Shown: positions 44,936 to 56,139 of the stretch, one piece after another
Position numbering within the stretch: the stretch's first letter is position 1
Layout of the letters: each line of letters opens with the position of its first letter
Source: Paraphoma chrysanthemicola
Taxonomy: Eukaryota; Ascomycota; Dothideomycetes; Pleosporales; Phaeosphaeriaceae
Assembly: GCA_020744225.1 (NCBI GenBank)
Contig: JAGMWG010000014.1
Span: forward strand, 434,001 to 498,000
Direction: 5' to 3'
Length of the DNA stretch: 64,000 nucleotides
Made by a program: the position numbers and the translations under genes
Notes under the pieces: generated by a model
What the model was told of the DNA's origin: nothing
Seen by the model: the letters and a program-made list of their open reading frames with translations, nothing else
The model's database searches: none

Positions 44936-46034
44936 CTTGAAATCGGGTCTGAAATAAAACTTCGTGTACTGTTGTGTATGTGCTGTTGCAAGAGAGGGAG
45001 AGAGTGGCTTCAGTTCGTGATCGTTGCTGGTAATCTAGAAAGAGAAGGGAGAGAAGTGTCATGGAGGGGCAGACGCGGGGCTTTTTATCTATCCACCCAT
45101 GAATCCATCCCACCACCCACCAACCCATGTCTGGCGACTGCCCGAACCGACTATACCCTGACCGGCGCGCCCAATACAAAACTCCACACACCTGATTCCG
45201 GCGGGTTGAGGTAGTATGCTACGGTGCCCAAGAGATGGCGTCTGACGCGCCGATAGCCGCACCAGTCGCCGCTAGTAGCGGTAGAATCGGACTACTGCGC
45301 GCTGCACTGGACCCTGTTTGAGCAAGTTCCGTGGGACGGAGGGGTGGCGTGGCCATATTCGCGGGCAGGGAAGGTGCGGTGGGCGCCGAGCAAGAAAGAA
45401 AGGAAAAAGGTACATGCGCATGTTTTCTATTTGTAGGTAGCCTGTGAGAAGGGACCGGATAGAGTTCCTTGACTGCTGCTTGCGGGCGACGGAGCTGTCA
45501 GAATATGTAGACTTTGTAGATCTTGCTGCAGGCTATTTTGCTTTTTATACACGCAAAATATAGCAAGAAATTGCGTGCTGTTAGAGTTTCTCAACACCGT
45601 CTCCTCTTGACTCCAACGAGAAAGACGAATGTGTTGTACTTGCTGCAGCTGCTCGTACTTGTCAAGGGGTTTACAAATGCAAGGTCAGCTCACGCATCTT
45701 ACGTACCGCAAGCCCCAACCTCAAGACCCGCGTTGGGTACGGGTGGATTAGGATTGGAAGATGTGACAGCCTCCTACGTGGTGTCTGTGGGGTACACGGA
45801 TCGGAGGCATACAATGTTGCCACTGCCGCTGTGAGGTGCATTAGGTCCGGGTTGCTTTTTGACTCAATCTGGGGTAGTTCATGGGTAAAGTCATAGTCAC
45901 ATGTTCAAAAAGTGACGTGTGCAAATGGTTTTGGTTCGAGAATGTAAAGTGTTCGTTGTAAATAGTCCTCGTTAAACATGAGCTCCAAAGCTCTCGTCGT
46001 ATTCCACTAGTAGAGAGTGCCCCGTCAGGCACGG
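44936..46034. promoter_or_regulatory. Metallothionein upstream region
   Basis: About 1.1 kb. An open frame at 45523-45834 (plus, 103 codons) starts with a hydrophobic stretch but has no family features, and I do not call it a gene. Nothing else is seen. Confidence 0.35.
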
Positions 46035-47246
46035 TCATCTCCGGCTGTGCATCAGCTCCAACAATCCGACAGCAGCATTGCCCTTAACAGCGCTGCTCGT
46101 TGGGTCACTCGCATAGTAGCTTTGGTCTTTCAAGCGCTGCAACCTCCGGTGTGCGGCGGCCGCGCCTTCCTCGATATCTGCGTCATCGTGCTCTCCCAGA
46201 CGCGGCTGTTGTTGTTTGACCGGTGACATCAGCTGCTCGGGCGATATTGACTGGGGTAGGACCGCCCCGGGGGGTGACGATGACAGGTCATAGGCCTGAA
46301 TCATTCGTGATGAGACCTGTGTGCCATCCTTTGGTATGCCAAACTGCACCGGTGGCTGTCCTAGCTTGCCGATTGGACGGAAGGGGTCGAGGTTCGCCTT
46401 CACAAACACTGGCTCGCGTCGCGGCGAGGATATGGTGATGTCGGGTACCCTAGGTGTTGAGAGTGAGTCGGCAGACGACGTCATAGTGGTTGAGCTTGAC
46501 GCGAGCGCGTCTGACGAGGCGCTGGCTTCAAAGGTGGAGATGATGTCCATGGCGCTCTTGCTCGCTTGGTTGGTCTTGACCTTATACAGACCAAACTTGA
46601 GACGCGTGCGAAGCAGCTCGGCCCGCGACTTCCTTCTGTCTTCAGAGGGCGCCGACGTCGGCACGGACGGGGGTGCAGGCTCGACCGGTGCATGGTCGCT
46701 CTTCTGGGTGGCGCACAGATCGTAGTTCAGCAGGTCGGAGAAGGACTGGTTGCTCTTCTGCGAGTCTTGAATGGGTTCGGGCTCGGGGGTGGGCGTGTTG
46801 CGCTCGGTGGGCGATCCTGGGTCTGCGAGGCCGACGGGGTTGTTCTCCTGCTGGCTGTCAGTTGGCTAGAAGCGCGTCAGGCTTCAGCTTCAGCGTACCG
46901 TGTACTGCTGCATCGCGGCCGCGGTAAGGCGCATGCCAGAGTCCCACAGGCTCTCGTCGCGTCCGCGAGCCAGCATCTTCGCGTATCCCGGCCTCTCCAC
47001 GTCGTCCACCTCGTCGATGCCCCGCTTCTTGCTTGGTGGCAACGCGTCTGGCGCCAGCAAGTTCTCCTTGTCGGCGAATACTGAGGGAATGTGCGACGTG
47101 ATCTTCTTCAGCGGGCTTCGGGGCCGTATAGCTTCAAAAGCATCAACATTCCTGGTTTGTGTTGTTGGCGAATTGATGGACTGCGGTGTCAGGTCTCCCA
47201 AGGCGCGTCTTGATGGTGTCTTTGGGAGGCTGTGCTGGGTCGCCAT
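46035..47246 (-). CDS. Whi5/Nrm1-type G1 transcriptional repressor
   Basis: Whi5 and Nrm1 bind SBF/MBF factors and hold back G1/S transcription until phosphorylated by Cdk. Exons 47246-46906 and 46854-46035 (51 bp intron) give 386 aa. The start MATQHSLPKTPSRRALGDLT and the Ser/Thr-Pro-rich N-terminus carry several possible Cdk sites (TPSR, SPLKK). The family's GTB motif is clear: AELLRTRLKFGLYKVKTNQ, about residue 215. The remainder is disordered with further SP/TP sites (TISSPRREP). A 33 bp intron ending at the earlier TAG also keeps the frame but is too short for this genome. The in-frame extension to 47720 has no family-like features. Confidence 0.82.
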
Positions 47247-48259
47247 GTTCTGGCGCTTGTTGTGGCTGCGATGTGTCGCTCGCTGAGACGCGTTGAGACG
47301 AGACCGAGTGCGCGTGGGTTGGAAGGGCAACACTTGGTGGCGGTTCAGCAAGAATGCGAAGGAAGGATGAGTCTTGCTGCGTGTCTTGGAATAATCAGAG
47401 ACACGATCAAAGAATTGAAGCCCGAGTGTTGTTGTGATCCAAGTCGCGACTGAGGTTGGGGAAGTCGCATCTGGGAAGCGGAAGCTACGACCACCGCGCG
47501 CGCGATTGGTGGGGTCGACGTTCAGGGTCTCGCTTGTCAGCCTTCTACCGCCCGCCACCGCTCTCCGCTCCATATCTTTCTTGATCCTGTCTCTCTTTAC
47601 TAGTACAACAAAGTAATTGTACTTGACAGCCGAGGCTCTATCTCGTATGTCTGCTATTCCAAGGTCGCTCTTGAGCTGCAAACTGTCACGAGGACCACGG
47701 AACCTGTCCCTTTTGCGCACGACATTGGACCCCCAGCTCTCTTCTGCGCCTCTAAGCCTTCATGTAGCAAGTCCACTCATTTGTGTGTTTGTGTGTGACA
47801 GCTCGAATCGATGCATTACGTGATGAAGCCGTCGACAGCAATATCAATGGCAGGTCACTGCGTCACGACTCCACAAGGTACCATGACTTCACCAAGGTGA
47901 ATATGAGTTACTGTCAGGGACAATATCTCGAGCATGCGCATCCTGCTGGTGTGTTAACCCAGTTGATTGAGTATCATTGAGAGGCGATGATGCCGGAACA
48001 TATGTTGAGCATACTTTGCCTTACGTCATAGCTGAGCTTGCCTAAGTGGGACGCGAACGCGCGCGGACTTCTCGTGCTTGAAGATATTCCAGCCGCACGT
48101 GAAGGATACCTCACATCACACAAGCGCTTCCCACTGCACAAATCTACTTAATAGACCCCCTTGCGGCCATGTGAGTTTTTTTGTATAGACCTAGTTCGCG
48201 AGTGACAAGAAGTCATCTAACTCCTCATCCTCCTGCTAATGCTGCGCAGTTTAGCAAAC
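47247..48259. promoter_or_regulatory. Divergent region between the Whi5-like and GH5 genes
   Basis: About 1 kb between opposite starts. Open frames here are extensions or shadows. No further gene is seen. Confidence 0.4.
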
Positions 48260-49882
48260 ATGAAGGGCTTCCTTCAGACAGCAAAGGCAGAACTGAGGGG
48301 TGCTACTCAACAGCATGGATCTACCACTGGCTATCCGGCATCACAGCCACAACATCATGCTGACCACTCACATGCTGCCGGACAGCAGCAACCAAATCAT
48401 ATCCGAGACCCAACTCCTCTGGAAATCATACGCTATCGCTATCATCATGGCACCAACCTCGGGTCTATCTACGTTGTAGAGCGCTGGCTCCGAGAATCTC
48501 GCTTCCCCAAGGGGGCCAAGGGCCGCAGTGAGCTTTCCGCTGTCCAGGCATGGGTCAAGAAGATTGGCATAGAGGCGACACAGCGTAAATATGAGGATCA
48601 CTGGGCCAGTGCTGTGACGGAGGAAGACATTCAGTGGCTCCGAAACAAAGCAAAGTGTACGACCATCCGCTTACCCATTGGGTACTTTGACTTGCCAGGC
48701 CCCGAGTTTACGCGTGGTACGCCATTCGAGCCTTATGCGCAAGTGTATAAAGGAGCTTGGCACAGCATTCGCAACCTTATCGCTCGTTTGCGTGCACACT
48801 CCATCGGCGTGCTACTTGATATGCACGCACTTCCCGGAGGCGGTAACAAGGACATACACGCCGGTACGGACAGTGGACGTGCCGAACTGTGGACTTCAGC
48901 GTCGAATCGTGCGCTTGCAGTCCGTTGCTGCGAGTTTCTGGCTCGGGATGCCCAGACTGGATCTGACATTGCTGGTATACAAGTGGTCAACGAGGTAGAT
49001 TGGGACGCGCCTGGCATGTATGAATGGTATGACGATTGTATTACCGCCATATCATCCATTGATTCATCTATACCGGTCATCATCTCTGATGCGTGGAATC
49101 TCACCAAGGCGATCGATTACACTCTCCGCAAGAACGCGGTAAGCACCCATCAGCCGACAGCGCCCGTCGTCGTCGACACACACTGTTACTGGGCATTTGA
49201 TGATGCCGACAAGAAAAAATCGCCACAAGAGATTACTCGCGAAGTCCCCACAACGCTAAGAGATCTTGATGGCAAGGACGGATCGGTTCACAATCGTGGC
49301 GCATCGCAAGTCATCGTTGGTGAATATTCGTGCGTCCTGACCGAAGAATCATGGGCGAAGTGTAATGGCACACCCAAAGAGGAATGTGTGCTGAATTTTG
49401 GTCAAGCCCAATGTAAGCGGTTTCAAGAACGAGCTGGCGGCAGTTTCTTCTGGACCTGGAAGATGGACTGGATGCCCGGAGGGGAATGGGGCTTCAAAGA
49501 ACAGACCGATCTGGGGAGTGTCGTACCACCCAGACATGCACGACTTTCTCAACAAGAGCGCAGCTCAATTCTGCAAAGAGTCATACACGAAAGAGAGGGT
49601 TGCATGCGCAGGGCCTTAGACCAACATGTAGGCTATTGGAGTCATGCTGACCCCCAGGGCTACTACGAACATGACAAATATGAGTATGGTTGGAAAGTGG
49701 GATTCCAAGACGCGTTTACGTTCTTTGAAGGGCGCAATACGCAGGGAGATAAGATCGGAATGCTTGAGTTGTGGGTGCTAAAGAGAATTAGGGAAAGCGG
49801 GTACAGAGGCGGCTTCACGTGGCTTTTCGAGCAAGGCTTACGGAAGGGTGTGCAAGACTTTTACGCGGTAGCTGGGCTATGA
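48260..49882 (+). CDS. Glycoside hydrolase family 5-like (cytosolic)
   Basis: This is a single-exon protein of 540 aa from the Met at 48260 (MKGFLQTAKAELRG); a Met at 48239 adds seven residues. It has a GH5 (clan A) TIM-barrel pattern: YHHGTNLGSIYVVERWLRES, CTTIRLPIGYFDLPGPEF, IGVLLDMHALPGGGNKDIHA, the acid/base Glu in IQVVNEVDWDAP, HCYW, and the nucleophile Glu in VIVGEYSCVL followed by FFWTWKMDW. There is no signal peptide or membrane segment, unlike secreted exo-1,3-glucanases of the same clan, so it probably acts inside the cell. Substrate is unknown; a beta-glucan or glucosylated lipid is possible. The C-terminal 100 residues (GYRGGFTWLFEQGLRKGVQD) extend beyond the barrel. Confidence 0.83.
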   Translation: MKGFLQTAKAELRGATQQHGSTTGYPASQPQHHADHSHAAGQQQPNHIRDPTPLEIIRYRYHHGTNLGSIYVVERWLRESRFPKGAKGRSELSAVQAWVKKIGIEATQRKYEDHWASAVTEEDIQWLRNKAKCTTIRLPIGYFDLPGPEFTRGTPFEPYAQVYKGAWHSIRNLIARLRAHSIGVLLDMHALPGGGNKDIHAGTDSGRAELWTSASNRALAVRCCEFLARDAQTGSDIAGIQVVNEVDWDAPGMYEWYDDCITAISSIDSSIPVIISDAWNLTKAIDYTLRKNAVSTHQPTAPVVVDTHCYWAFDDADKKKSPQEITREVPTTLRDLDGKDGSVHNRGASQVIVGEYSCVLTEESWAKCNGTPKEECVLNFGQAQCKRFQERAGGSFFWTWKMDWMPGGEWGFKEQTDLGSVVPPRHARLSQQERSSILQRVIHEREGCMRRALDQHVGYWSHADPQGYYEHDKYEYGWKVGFQDAFTFFEGRNTQGDKIGMLELWVLKRIRESGYRGGFTWLFEQGLRKGVQDFYAVAGL

Positions 49883-50126
49883 ACGCCAGTACCTCAACTT
49901 TGATCGGAGCCGAGACAACGGTCCAGTTTCGTTTGCTATGACCTCACCTTGGCGGCGACAGCCGTATCACGATCTCTTGTAACACACAATAGTATCGCAG
50001 AAGCTACGATCAAGCATAACCAGTCTCCCTCCACATAACAAACCATGGGCAACCTATATCGGCTCCTACCCACTCTTCCAGAATTTACACCTCAAATAAG
50101 CCGCACTCACTCAGCGCCAATTTACG

Positions 50127-51659
50127 ATGGTCAGGTCTTCTTCTCCAGCCATAGATGCCTGCCCGATTGAGCCTGTTGCTGCTTGCGTCAAGCCAAACAT
50201 CGAATCGGCACATCTCCTGGAATGCAAAAGCCGAGGTCGATATCAAGCATATTGCGCGACGGAGGCTTCTTCACGGCCTACCAGTCCAGACACACTTACC
50301 CTCGATCTCTTGCACGGACAGCCATCTCTCCTTTTGCCACGCGTGGTCAAGCCAGAATCGGATCGACAGGCCGAAACCGCGCAACCACCAAGGTCAAACA
50401 TTGAGCACGATAAGGATGTTGCGACATTCTCCAAATGGAAAATTCAGAACGGAGGACTTCGGTTTCCGGCGAATGACAGCGTGGTTTCACGTCGCTCAAA
50501 GTTGGAAAAGTCAAATCACATCGCACAAGCTGTCACTCCACGCGGAAGCCACCTACTAGCGGTGAATCAAACTTTGGCGTGCAACCGAACACCATCACAT
50601 CCGCGGATGCAACCACCACGACTGGCTGAAAAGTCAACATCGGAATCGTTTCGAACCGAGCCGCTCCCACATGTTGACGAGGCTTATTCGGACAGGCATC
50701 CATTGCCTCCGTTACCTACAGAAGTCCAGGCAGAGGATGATGTTGTCAAGCTCGAAGCTCTGCCTCTAGATCACTGCATCGGTGACGCAGATTTACAGAA
50801 GTCGGCTAAAAGCGTACTGCCAGGTCCAACCTGGGCGGCCACGAACGTGCTCGACAAGCAATCTAGCCCAGCAATCCATGGGAATAGCGATGTATCACCA
50901 ATTTACTGCACAGATCAAATTGATGCTTCACCACTTTCGGGCCCTCTCCGACAAAGCGCCACATCAGAGGAAAAGAGCCAGTATTGCCCCACAAAGAGGG
51001 TGTACGATGATGCATTTTCCAGAGGACTGAGTTCTGATTCTGGGCGAAGTCGACTTATTGATGAGTACATACAATTTCCTTCCTCAGTTGAGCTGTATAC
51101 ACCTCGTGGACTATTCTCAGATGACGAAGATGATCGACGTGCGCAACGCAGGACACAGCCTAAAGATGTGAAACTAAGGTACCAATTCGGGCAAAGGCCA
51201 TTGGCGCAATTGACCGTTGCTCCTTCAGTATCACCTCATCGGTATCTCTTCGGATCTTCGCCAAGACCAACATCGAGTGAGAACGAAGGGCAAACAAACG
51301 ATCACGACTATACGAGTCTAAAAACCACGGCAGAGTCATTCGACGGCTCTGTTGAGACACGACTGGGCCCGCGCGCGCCACCCTGGGGCTCTTACGATAA
51401 CCTTGAGATGCAGCGTCGCAACCGTGGCGATCTTCGAGAGCGGGAAGAGACTCGCAAGTATCGTATGGCTTTACGAGGCGGGTCGTTTGTCTCATTGAAT
51501 AAGATGTCAGGCTCCGAGAGGAGCTTCAATCATACTCCGTTGAGACGAGAGGTTGAAGACTATAGAGAGCAGGTTCTCCATCTATATCCAGATCTGGACT
51601 TCGATGGGACCGCAAGTAGAGGTGGTAGGAGATGCTGTTTGGCTTGCGTTGTTATGTGA
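50127..51659 (+). CDS. Disordered protein with C-terminal CVVM prenylation box
   Basis: This is a 510 aa single-exon protein starting MVRSSSPAIDACPIEPVAAC. It is mostly disordered (Pro, Ser, Arg-rich), with a better ordered stretch near residue 300 (SRLIDEYIQFPSSVELYTPR, GLFSDDEDDRRAQRRTQ) and a charged C-terminal part (EDYREQVLHLYPDLDFDG). It ends RGGRRCCLACVVM. CVVM is a CaaX box and the upstream Cys pair could be palmitoylated, giving a strong dual-lipid membrane anchor. No enzymatic domain is seen. The ordered segments may be protein-binding motifs. This is the third CVVM protein in the window. Confidence 0.65.
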   Translation: MVRSSSPAIDACPIEPVAACVKPNIESAHLLECKSRGRYQAYCATEASSRPTSPDTLTLDLLHGQPSLLLPRVVKPESDRQAETAQPPRSNIEHDKDVATFSKWKIQNGGLRFPANDSVVSRRSKLEKSNHIAQAVTPRGSHLLAVNQTLACNRTPSHPRMQPPRLAEKSTSESFRTEPLPHVDEAYSDRHPLPPLPTEVQAEDDVVKLEALPLDHCIGDADLQKSAKSVLPGPTWAATNVLDKQSSPAIHGNSDVSPIYCTDQIDASPLSGPLRQSATSEEKSQYCPTKRVYDDAFSRGLSSDSGRSRLIDEYIQFPSSVELYTPRGLFSDDEDDRRAQRRTQPKDVKLRYQFGQRPLAQLTVAPSVSPHRYLFGSSPRPTSSENEGQTNDHDYTSLKTTAESFDGSVETRLGPRAPPWGSYDNLEMQRRNRGDLREREETRKYRMALRGGSFVSLNKMSGSERSFNHTPLRREVEDYREQVLHLYPDLDFDGTASRGGRRCCLACVVM

Positions 51660-52078
51660 CATGAAAGATCAAGAGCAGGATTGTTGCTAGTATGATGGGA
51701 CTGACACTAGCCAGGCTATGGCATCCGAGTCTGGAAAGCGACCGTCACGAATTGGCGCCTGCAGAATGTCATCTTGACTGCTAGCCATGCCCTATGGCTT
51801 CCTGAGATTCTACACCGCGTCCAGCCGTCACTACGTGGTCCCACGCTCCTAGCACTCATCATCAACACAGTCAAGAGCGAACATTACACCGCGGAGTCAC
51901 ATGCCTTGCCAACTTCATCAAAGCATCACATCACCTCATCCATAACACCAAACCGACTACAAGCCGACACTCAGATACTCTCGACCATCCTTCCCACCCA
52001 TCGTAATACCTATATCTGCGGAATAGCAAGCCACTTGAGCACCCACTCATTATCGACTCATAACGCGCCACCACGCCA
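51660..52078. other. Intergenic region
   Basis: Open on one plus frame but with a composition typical of untranslated fungal DNA; nothing recognised. Confidence 0.3.
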
Positions 52079-52306
52079 ATGCCACACATACCCAACCCCC
52101 TCGCCTTCCTCTGGCACACCATCAGAACCACCATCTGCCCACCTGATCCTCCCCGCACCCCTTTGCCCGAGCGCCGTGAACAAATCAAAACAGCGCATAA
52201 CATTGAAGAAGAGTGTATGCAGTGGTTGGAAGTGACGGAATGCAAGTACTACGATAGAGCGGTAACAAGGACGGAAGTGGAGAGGGAAAGAGAAGGGGTC
52301 GATTGA
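52079..52306 (+). CDS. Possible small protein (75 aa)
   Basis: The frame MPHIPNPLAFLWHTIRTTIC continues PPDPPRTPLPERREQIKTAH and ends with a charged helix (EEECMQWLEVTECKYYDRAV). The helix-rich, charged composition looks more coding than its neighbours, and it has a single clear start. No family is recognised. It could be a chance open frame. Confidence 0.35.
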   Translation: MPHIPNPLAFLWHTIRTTICPPDPPRTPLPERREQIKTAHNIEEECMQWLEVTECKYYDRAVTRTEVEREREGVD

Positions 52307-53054
52307 GTGGATAGCGGGTCTGGAGCGCCGATGCCAGATTGGGCTGGGGAGGGGTCGGCGGAGAGAGTGGGCGGGGATGAGGATGAGGATGGTGATGGGG
52401 AGGCAGGGGTAATGTGAATGAGATGGATGGAAACAAGATTTTTGGACAATTTGGCATGTTTGTAGTTAAAATGAGTGATGAGGCGGTGGTATGGAGTTTC
52501 AAAGGGCTTTCTTTCTTTCTGTGCGACTTTGCTAGGTTTTGTGTCTGCTGCTTTTGCTAGATATTGTCAATTACTCTACATCTTCATTTGTTAAATTCTC
52601 CTTATTGAGAGATGAAGAAACAATATCTGACGTGACTTAGCATACCTAACATCCGAATACAGAGGATTAGAAAAGGGTCTGAGGCTGTACGCGAGTTTAA
52701 GATTTTGCGAATCCGTGTGAGGTGTACTTGGGAGTATTGTCAAATACGCTAGATTTTAAACCAATTTCTTATTTGCCAGTATGTTACAATATAATCCAAC
52801 GCAGTGTGCAATGACAGATTATGCATGAGTCAGTCTTGAGTGCCACTTCAAAGGAATCATTCACGTTGACTCCTGGAGCAGTGACAAAGCGAAAACGAGG
52901 CAGTGTCACACAACTTTGTTGAGCGTTTCGTTCTTTCACACAAGTCCCAATGATGTGAAATTTTAGACTCAGAAACTCCAGAATTTCGCATTTCAACGAT
53001 CAACACCACCACTTTCACGCCGATACTCAAATTCCCCGACATCACTCAGCTTCC
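52307..53054. other. Intergenic region
   Basis: Nothing supported is seen. Low-complexity G-rich sequence lies at about 52340-52440 and A/T-rich sequence follows to 52800. Confidence 0.35.
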
Positions 53055-53360
53055 TTGGCCCAAACATACATACACAACTTGTACAACTCTCTGATCATCA
53101 CACAGCTACTTAAACGCCACCTCAACATCACGCGAAACACTTCCAAACCCACCCCGCCATCCATTAGTATTAGTACCTTGGCCAAAAATGGGCATCGAAG
53201 ACAGCAGAGCCTCCTACCGATGAAGTATATGCCACAACAACGCGAAACAGCGCGCCAGATTGAAGCACATAACAAGCGTGTCGAACTTCAAAAGGAGCAG
53301 GGGAAGAGCGGTTCGTTGATGGAGAAGATTATAGGTGTTGTATCGGGCAAGAAGAAGTGA
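53055..53360 (+). CDS. Possible small basic protein
   Basis: The full frame gives 101 aa, but only the last 46 (from the Met at 53220: MKYMPQQRETARQIEAHNKR, then a basic tail VVSGKKK) look protein-like, as a charged amphipathic helix. The earlier part may be leader. No family is recognised and no intron is evident. Confidence 0.3.
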   Translation: MAQTYIHNLYNSLIITQLLKRHLNITRNTSKPTPPSISISTLAKNGHRRQQSLLPMKYMPQQRETARQIEAHNKRVELQKEQGKSGSLMEKIIGVVSGKKK

Positions 53361-53641
53361 GGAAGGGAATGGGCGAGCGGTTGACAGATGGGATGCGATA
53401 TGGTTGATTGCATGAAGATGGGGATGGAGGGGCCGGCGTAGGGTATCTATAAGTGTGGGAAGAAATGGAGTGCAAATGCTGAAACATTAGGATAGATCTT
53501 GGCATAAAATGGGTGGGAAACGAATTGATACGGTACCTTGTATCATGATCTCCTCTGCACAATTTGGAGGTTCGACGAGGTTGCAATTTATAGTGGGGCA
53601 CGAAGAATTAGATTTGGCTTGGTATTTGCACTGTATTCGTA
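53361..53641. other. Short intergenic region
   Basis: Convergent spacer between the small frame at 53055-53360 and the receptor gene on the minus strand; no feature seen. Confidence 0.3.
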
Positions 53642-55418
53642 CTATAACTTGCCTCTGTGATCCAAAGTTGTGAGTGGGTCAGAATTCGTTAACGAATTCT
53701 CAGACGGTGCCCCTTTGTTACCACATGCTTCGTAATAACCTAATTGGCCAATGCTGTCCACAAGCTCAATTTCGTCACCGTCGGTTGATTTGCTGCCAAT
53801 GACGCTACCGGTCTTCGTGATCGATAATTGTCTTCTCGTTGTCGAGGCAGGGCCATTTGCAGACACGGGGTCGGCTATCCGATCGAGGTGTTTTCGATAG
53901 CCATGGTTGGTGTCTCGAGAGTGTTCACGAGATGAACCGAAGATTGAAGGGAAGGACCGCTGCAGGTATTGGCGTGCGGTCGGCATGCACGCGCACACCA
54001 CGCCTACGTGGGCTTCGATCATAGCCCAGCCGGCGGAGTCGGAGAGTTCATCTGTTAGCACAATTGCATTAGCCAGATTTGCATATAGAATTACCATCAT
54101 AGCAACTCACAGCTGGGATTGGAATTTCTCGCAAAGACGACGAGCGATTTTAGACGAACCATGCCAACGATTGTTACACTGTCGCAAATTTCTCTTTAGC
54201 TTATGTCCATCAGAACTTAAAGAAACCACTTACAATATACCAACACAGAACATGCCAAGCACTTGCAGCTTTTTCCGGGTAGACAGTCGGAGCCGTGTGA
54301 TAAGCGGTATCGGTAAAGCAACGATGATCATGTCAAGTACGATGTGGACTCCTGCAACTGCCCAAACGAACGCATTTGCGTTGAGACATCGTCCCTGCCC
54401 AGGCGCTTCAAATTGATGCCAATAGTGCGCGACAGGTAGGCATTGGACGACGACGACGATCTCAAACGCGATCCCTTGCAGAATACAAATAGTCATGACC
54501 GCGTACACTGCGTATCTCATGCTGGTCTGAGGGAAAATGCGCAAGTAGAGGGACAGGACGGTGAGTTTCGAGCAGGTCAGAACCATGACAAACCCGAGCT
54601 CGCTAAGCCAGAGATACTAAGTGACGGTGATCTTAGTAAATAGCGTCAAAACACGGATGAGACACTTACCAACATCATATCTCTAACTTGCTTTGTTGTG
54701 AGCGACCAAAAGTCTCTTCCAAACCCAGTGTGGAGAGCTACAATGTTTTAGTGATAACCTCGGGAAACAAGTTGAAAGAACCCACCCATCTGTATACCGA
54801 CGGCTGACAGCGCAATCAAAGAGGCCTGTATCTTTCAGTCACCGATTCCACTTTCACTCGAGGATTGTTCCGTACCACTCCAACAGTGATGATGCCGTCG
54901 TCAAGACCGAAAGCAGGGGTGAATGGCCTCCGCACAACTAGGCGAAGAACATACAAGCCTACAGAAAACACCAAAAGGACACAAATCGTAATGACATAGT
55001 CTTGCGATCTATCTTGTGGCTTCATACCACAGCCAATATTCGTAACATTTGCCGCTTCTACAAGAAATAAGCACATTCCTGAAAATTAACACAATCACAA
55101 GTGGCACTCACGCAAACCTTCCGCGAAGGTGCAGTTTGTACTTGTACAAGCACTGATACTCGCGATCAGTGATGCGTCATTGCAAATACATCCGAGATCT
55201 GTTGGTTGACATGTAGATGTGGGAAGCCATGATAGGTTGCAGGCGGCCTGGCGAGAGCATCAGTGCATGAAGTTGAAGAGCCAAATACAAGCAAATAATC
55301 CACGACTTACAGCGCAAGATGGGAGAGCAGCCAGCAAAGCATCAGCTTGCTGCGCGTACGCTCCTTGGAGCATGTACAACAGCCAGCAAGTAGTGGACAT
55401 CCAATTAGAGAGTCGCAT
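53642..55418 (-). CDS. CFEM-domain PTH11-type receptor-like membrane protein
   Basis: Proteins of this class (Pth11 of Magnaporthe) are GPCR-like receptors sensing surface cues. Eight exons: 55418-55311, 55247-55112, 55057-54876, 54825-54786, 54737-54670, 54616-54234, 54178-54111 and 54051-53642 (introns 48-63 bp), 464 aa, all phases consistent. A signal peptide (residues 1-23, ending AYA) precedes a CFEM domain: ALPSCAAACNLSWLP, CQPTDLGCICND, ACTSTNCTF and NIGCG give the eight cysteines. Membrane segments follow (VITICVLLVFSVGLYVLRLV, then FGLDDGIITVGV, then SLIALSAVGIQM, and more through GVHIVLDMIIVALPIPLI), a seven-helix layout. The C-terminal 130 residues are cytosolic, Ser/Thr-rich. Confidence 0.88.
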
Positions 55419-56139
55419 GGCGCAGACCCATCCTTATGGTTGTTGCATGTACTAGTATGCGATGGTAGTAATCTGCTCAGAGATCGCAGTAACAAGTAGA
55501 CTAGAGGAGAAGCGTGGCGACCCAAAATTAATTGTGGACATGTCAAGTCAATTAAAGGTGCGCCGAAGCACGACGCTCTGCAAGAGGTTTGGTGCGCTTG
55601 GAGGTTGAACTTGCTTTTTGTGACGATCTTCTTTTTATGGAAAGGAAAACGAGGTGACTGTGGGCATTTTCCTTCAAGTGACGCAAGGCCGGGCAAGGTT
55701 GTAATGGCTCGAATAGACATTTGCGATTCAGGAGCGCGGTTCACCTGCCGCTCCACGTTCATCAAGATACGCCGTTAGAGATCAAGTCTAGGTGTAGGTT
55801 GACCCCTATAGTTGGGTAGCTTGTCAGACGCATGCGAGCGATGAGATTCATGATCTGCTGAACTACACAATCCGATTGGCATGCTCCGGGTTGCTCTGTT
55901 CAAGAATTTAATCAGTCGACATCGCCGCGGCTCACATTTTACGTAGTTGCAGAGCCATGTGGAGACTGTTTCGGGTGGGTGACGGGAAGGTATTGAGCTA
56001 CCGAGGCAACACACGGCCAACAGCCAATCAAGGACCTACATTGATCTTCTTAGCTGTGGGCCAAGAATGCTCCGAGGTTGGTGAGTGCCTCGAATTGGGC
56101 ACCTTGAGAACTAAGCGGCGACGCGCAACCCAACCACAC
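55419..56139. promoter_or_regulatory. Upstream region of the receptor gene
   Basis: No gene is seen. A stretch around 55795-55825 (TTGACCCCTATAGTTGGG) resembles one at 56977-57000 (TTGACACCCCTTTAGTCGGG), which may reflect mobile-element remnants. Confidence 0.3.

Noticed and set aside
45523..45834. 103-codon frame with hydrophobic start
   Set aside because: No family features, no clear leader, and the second half is low complexity; insufficient support for a gene.
46873..46905. 33 bp intron in the Whi5-like gene
   Set aside because: It keeps the frame but is shorter than any other intron here; a 51 bp intron to the next AG also keeps the frame.
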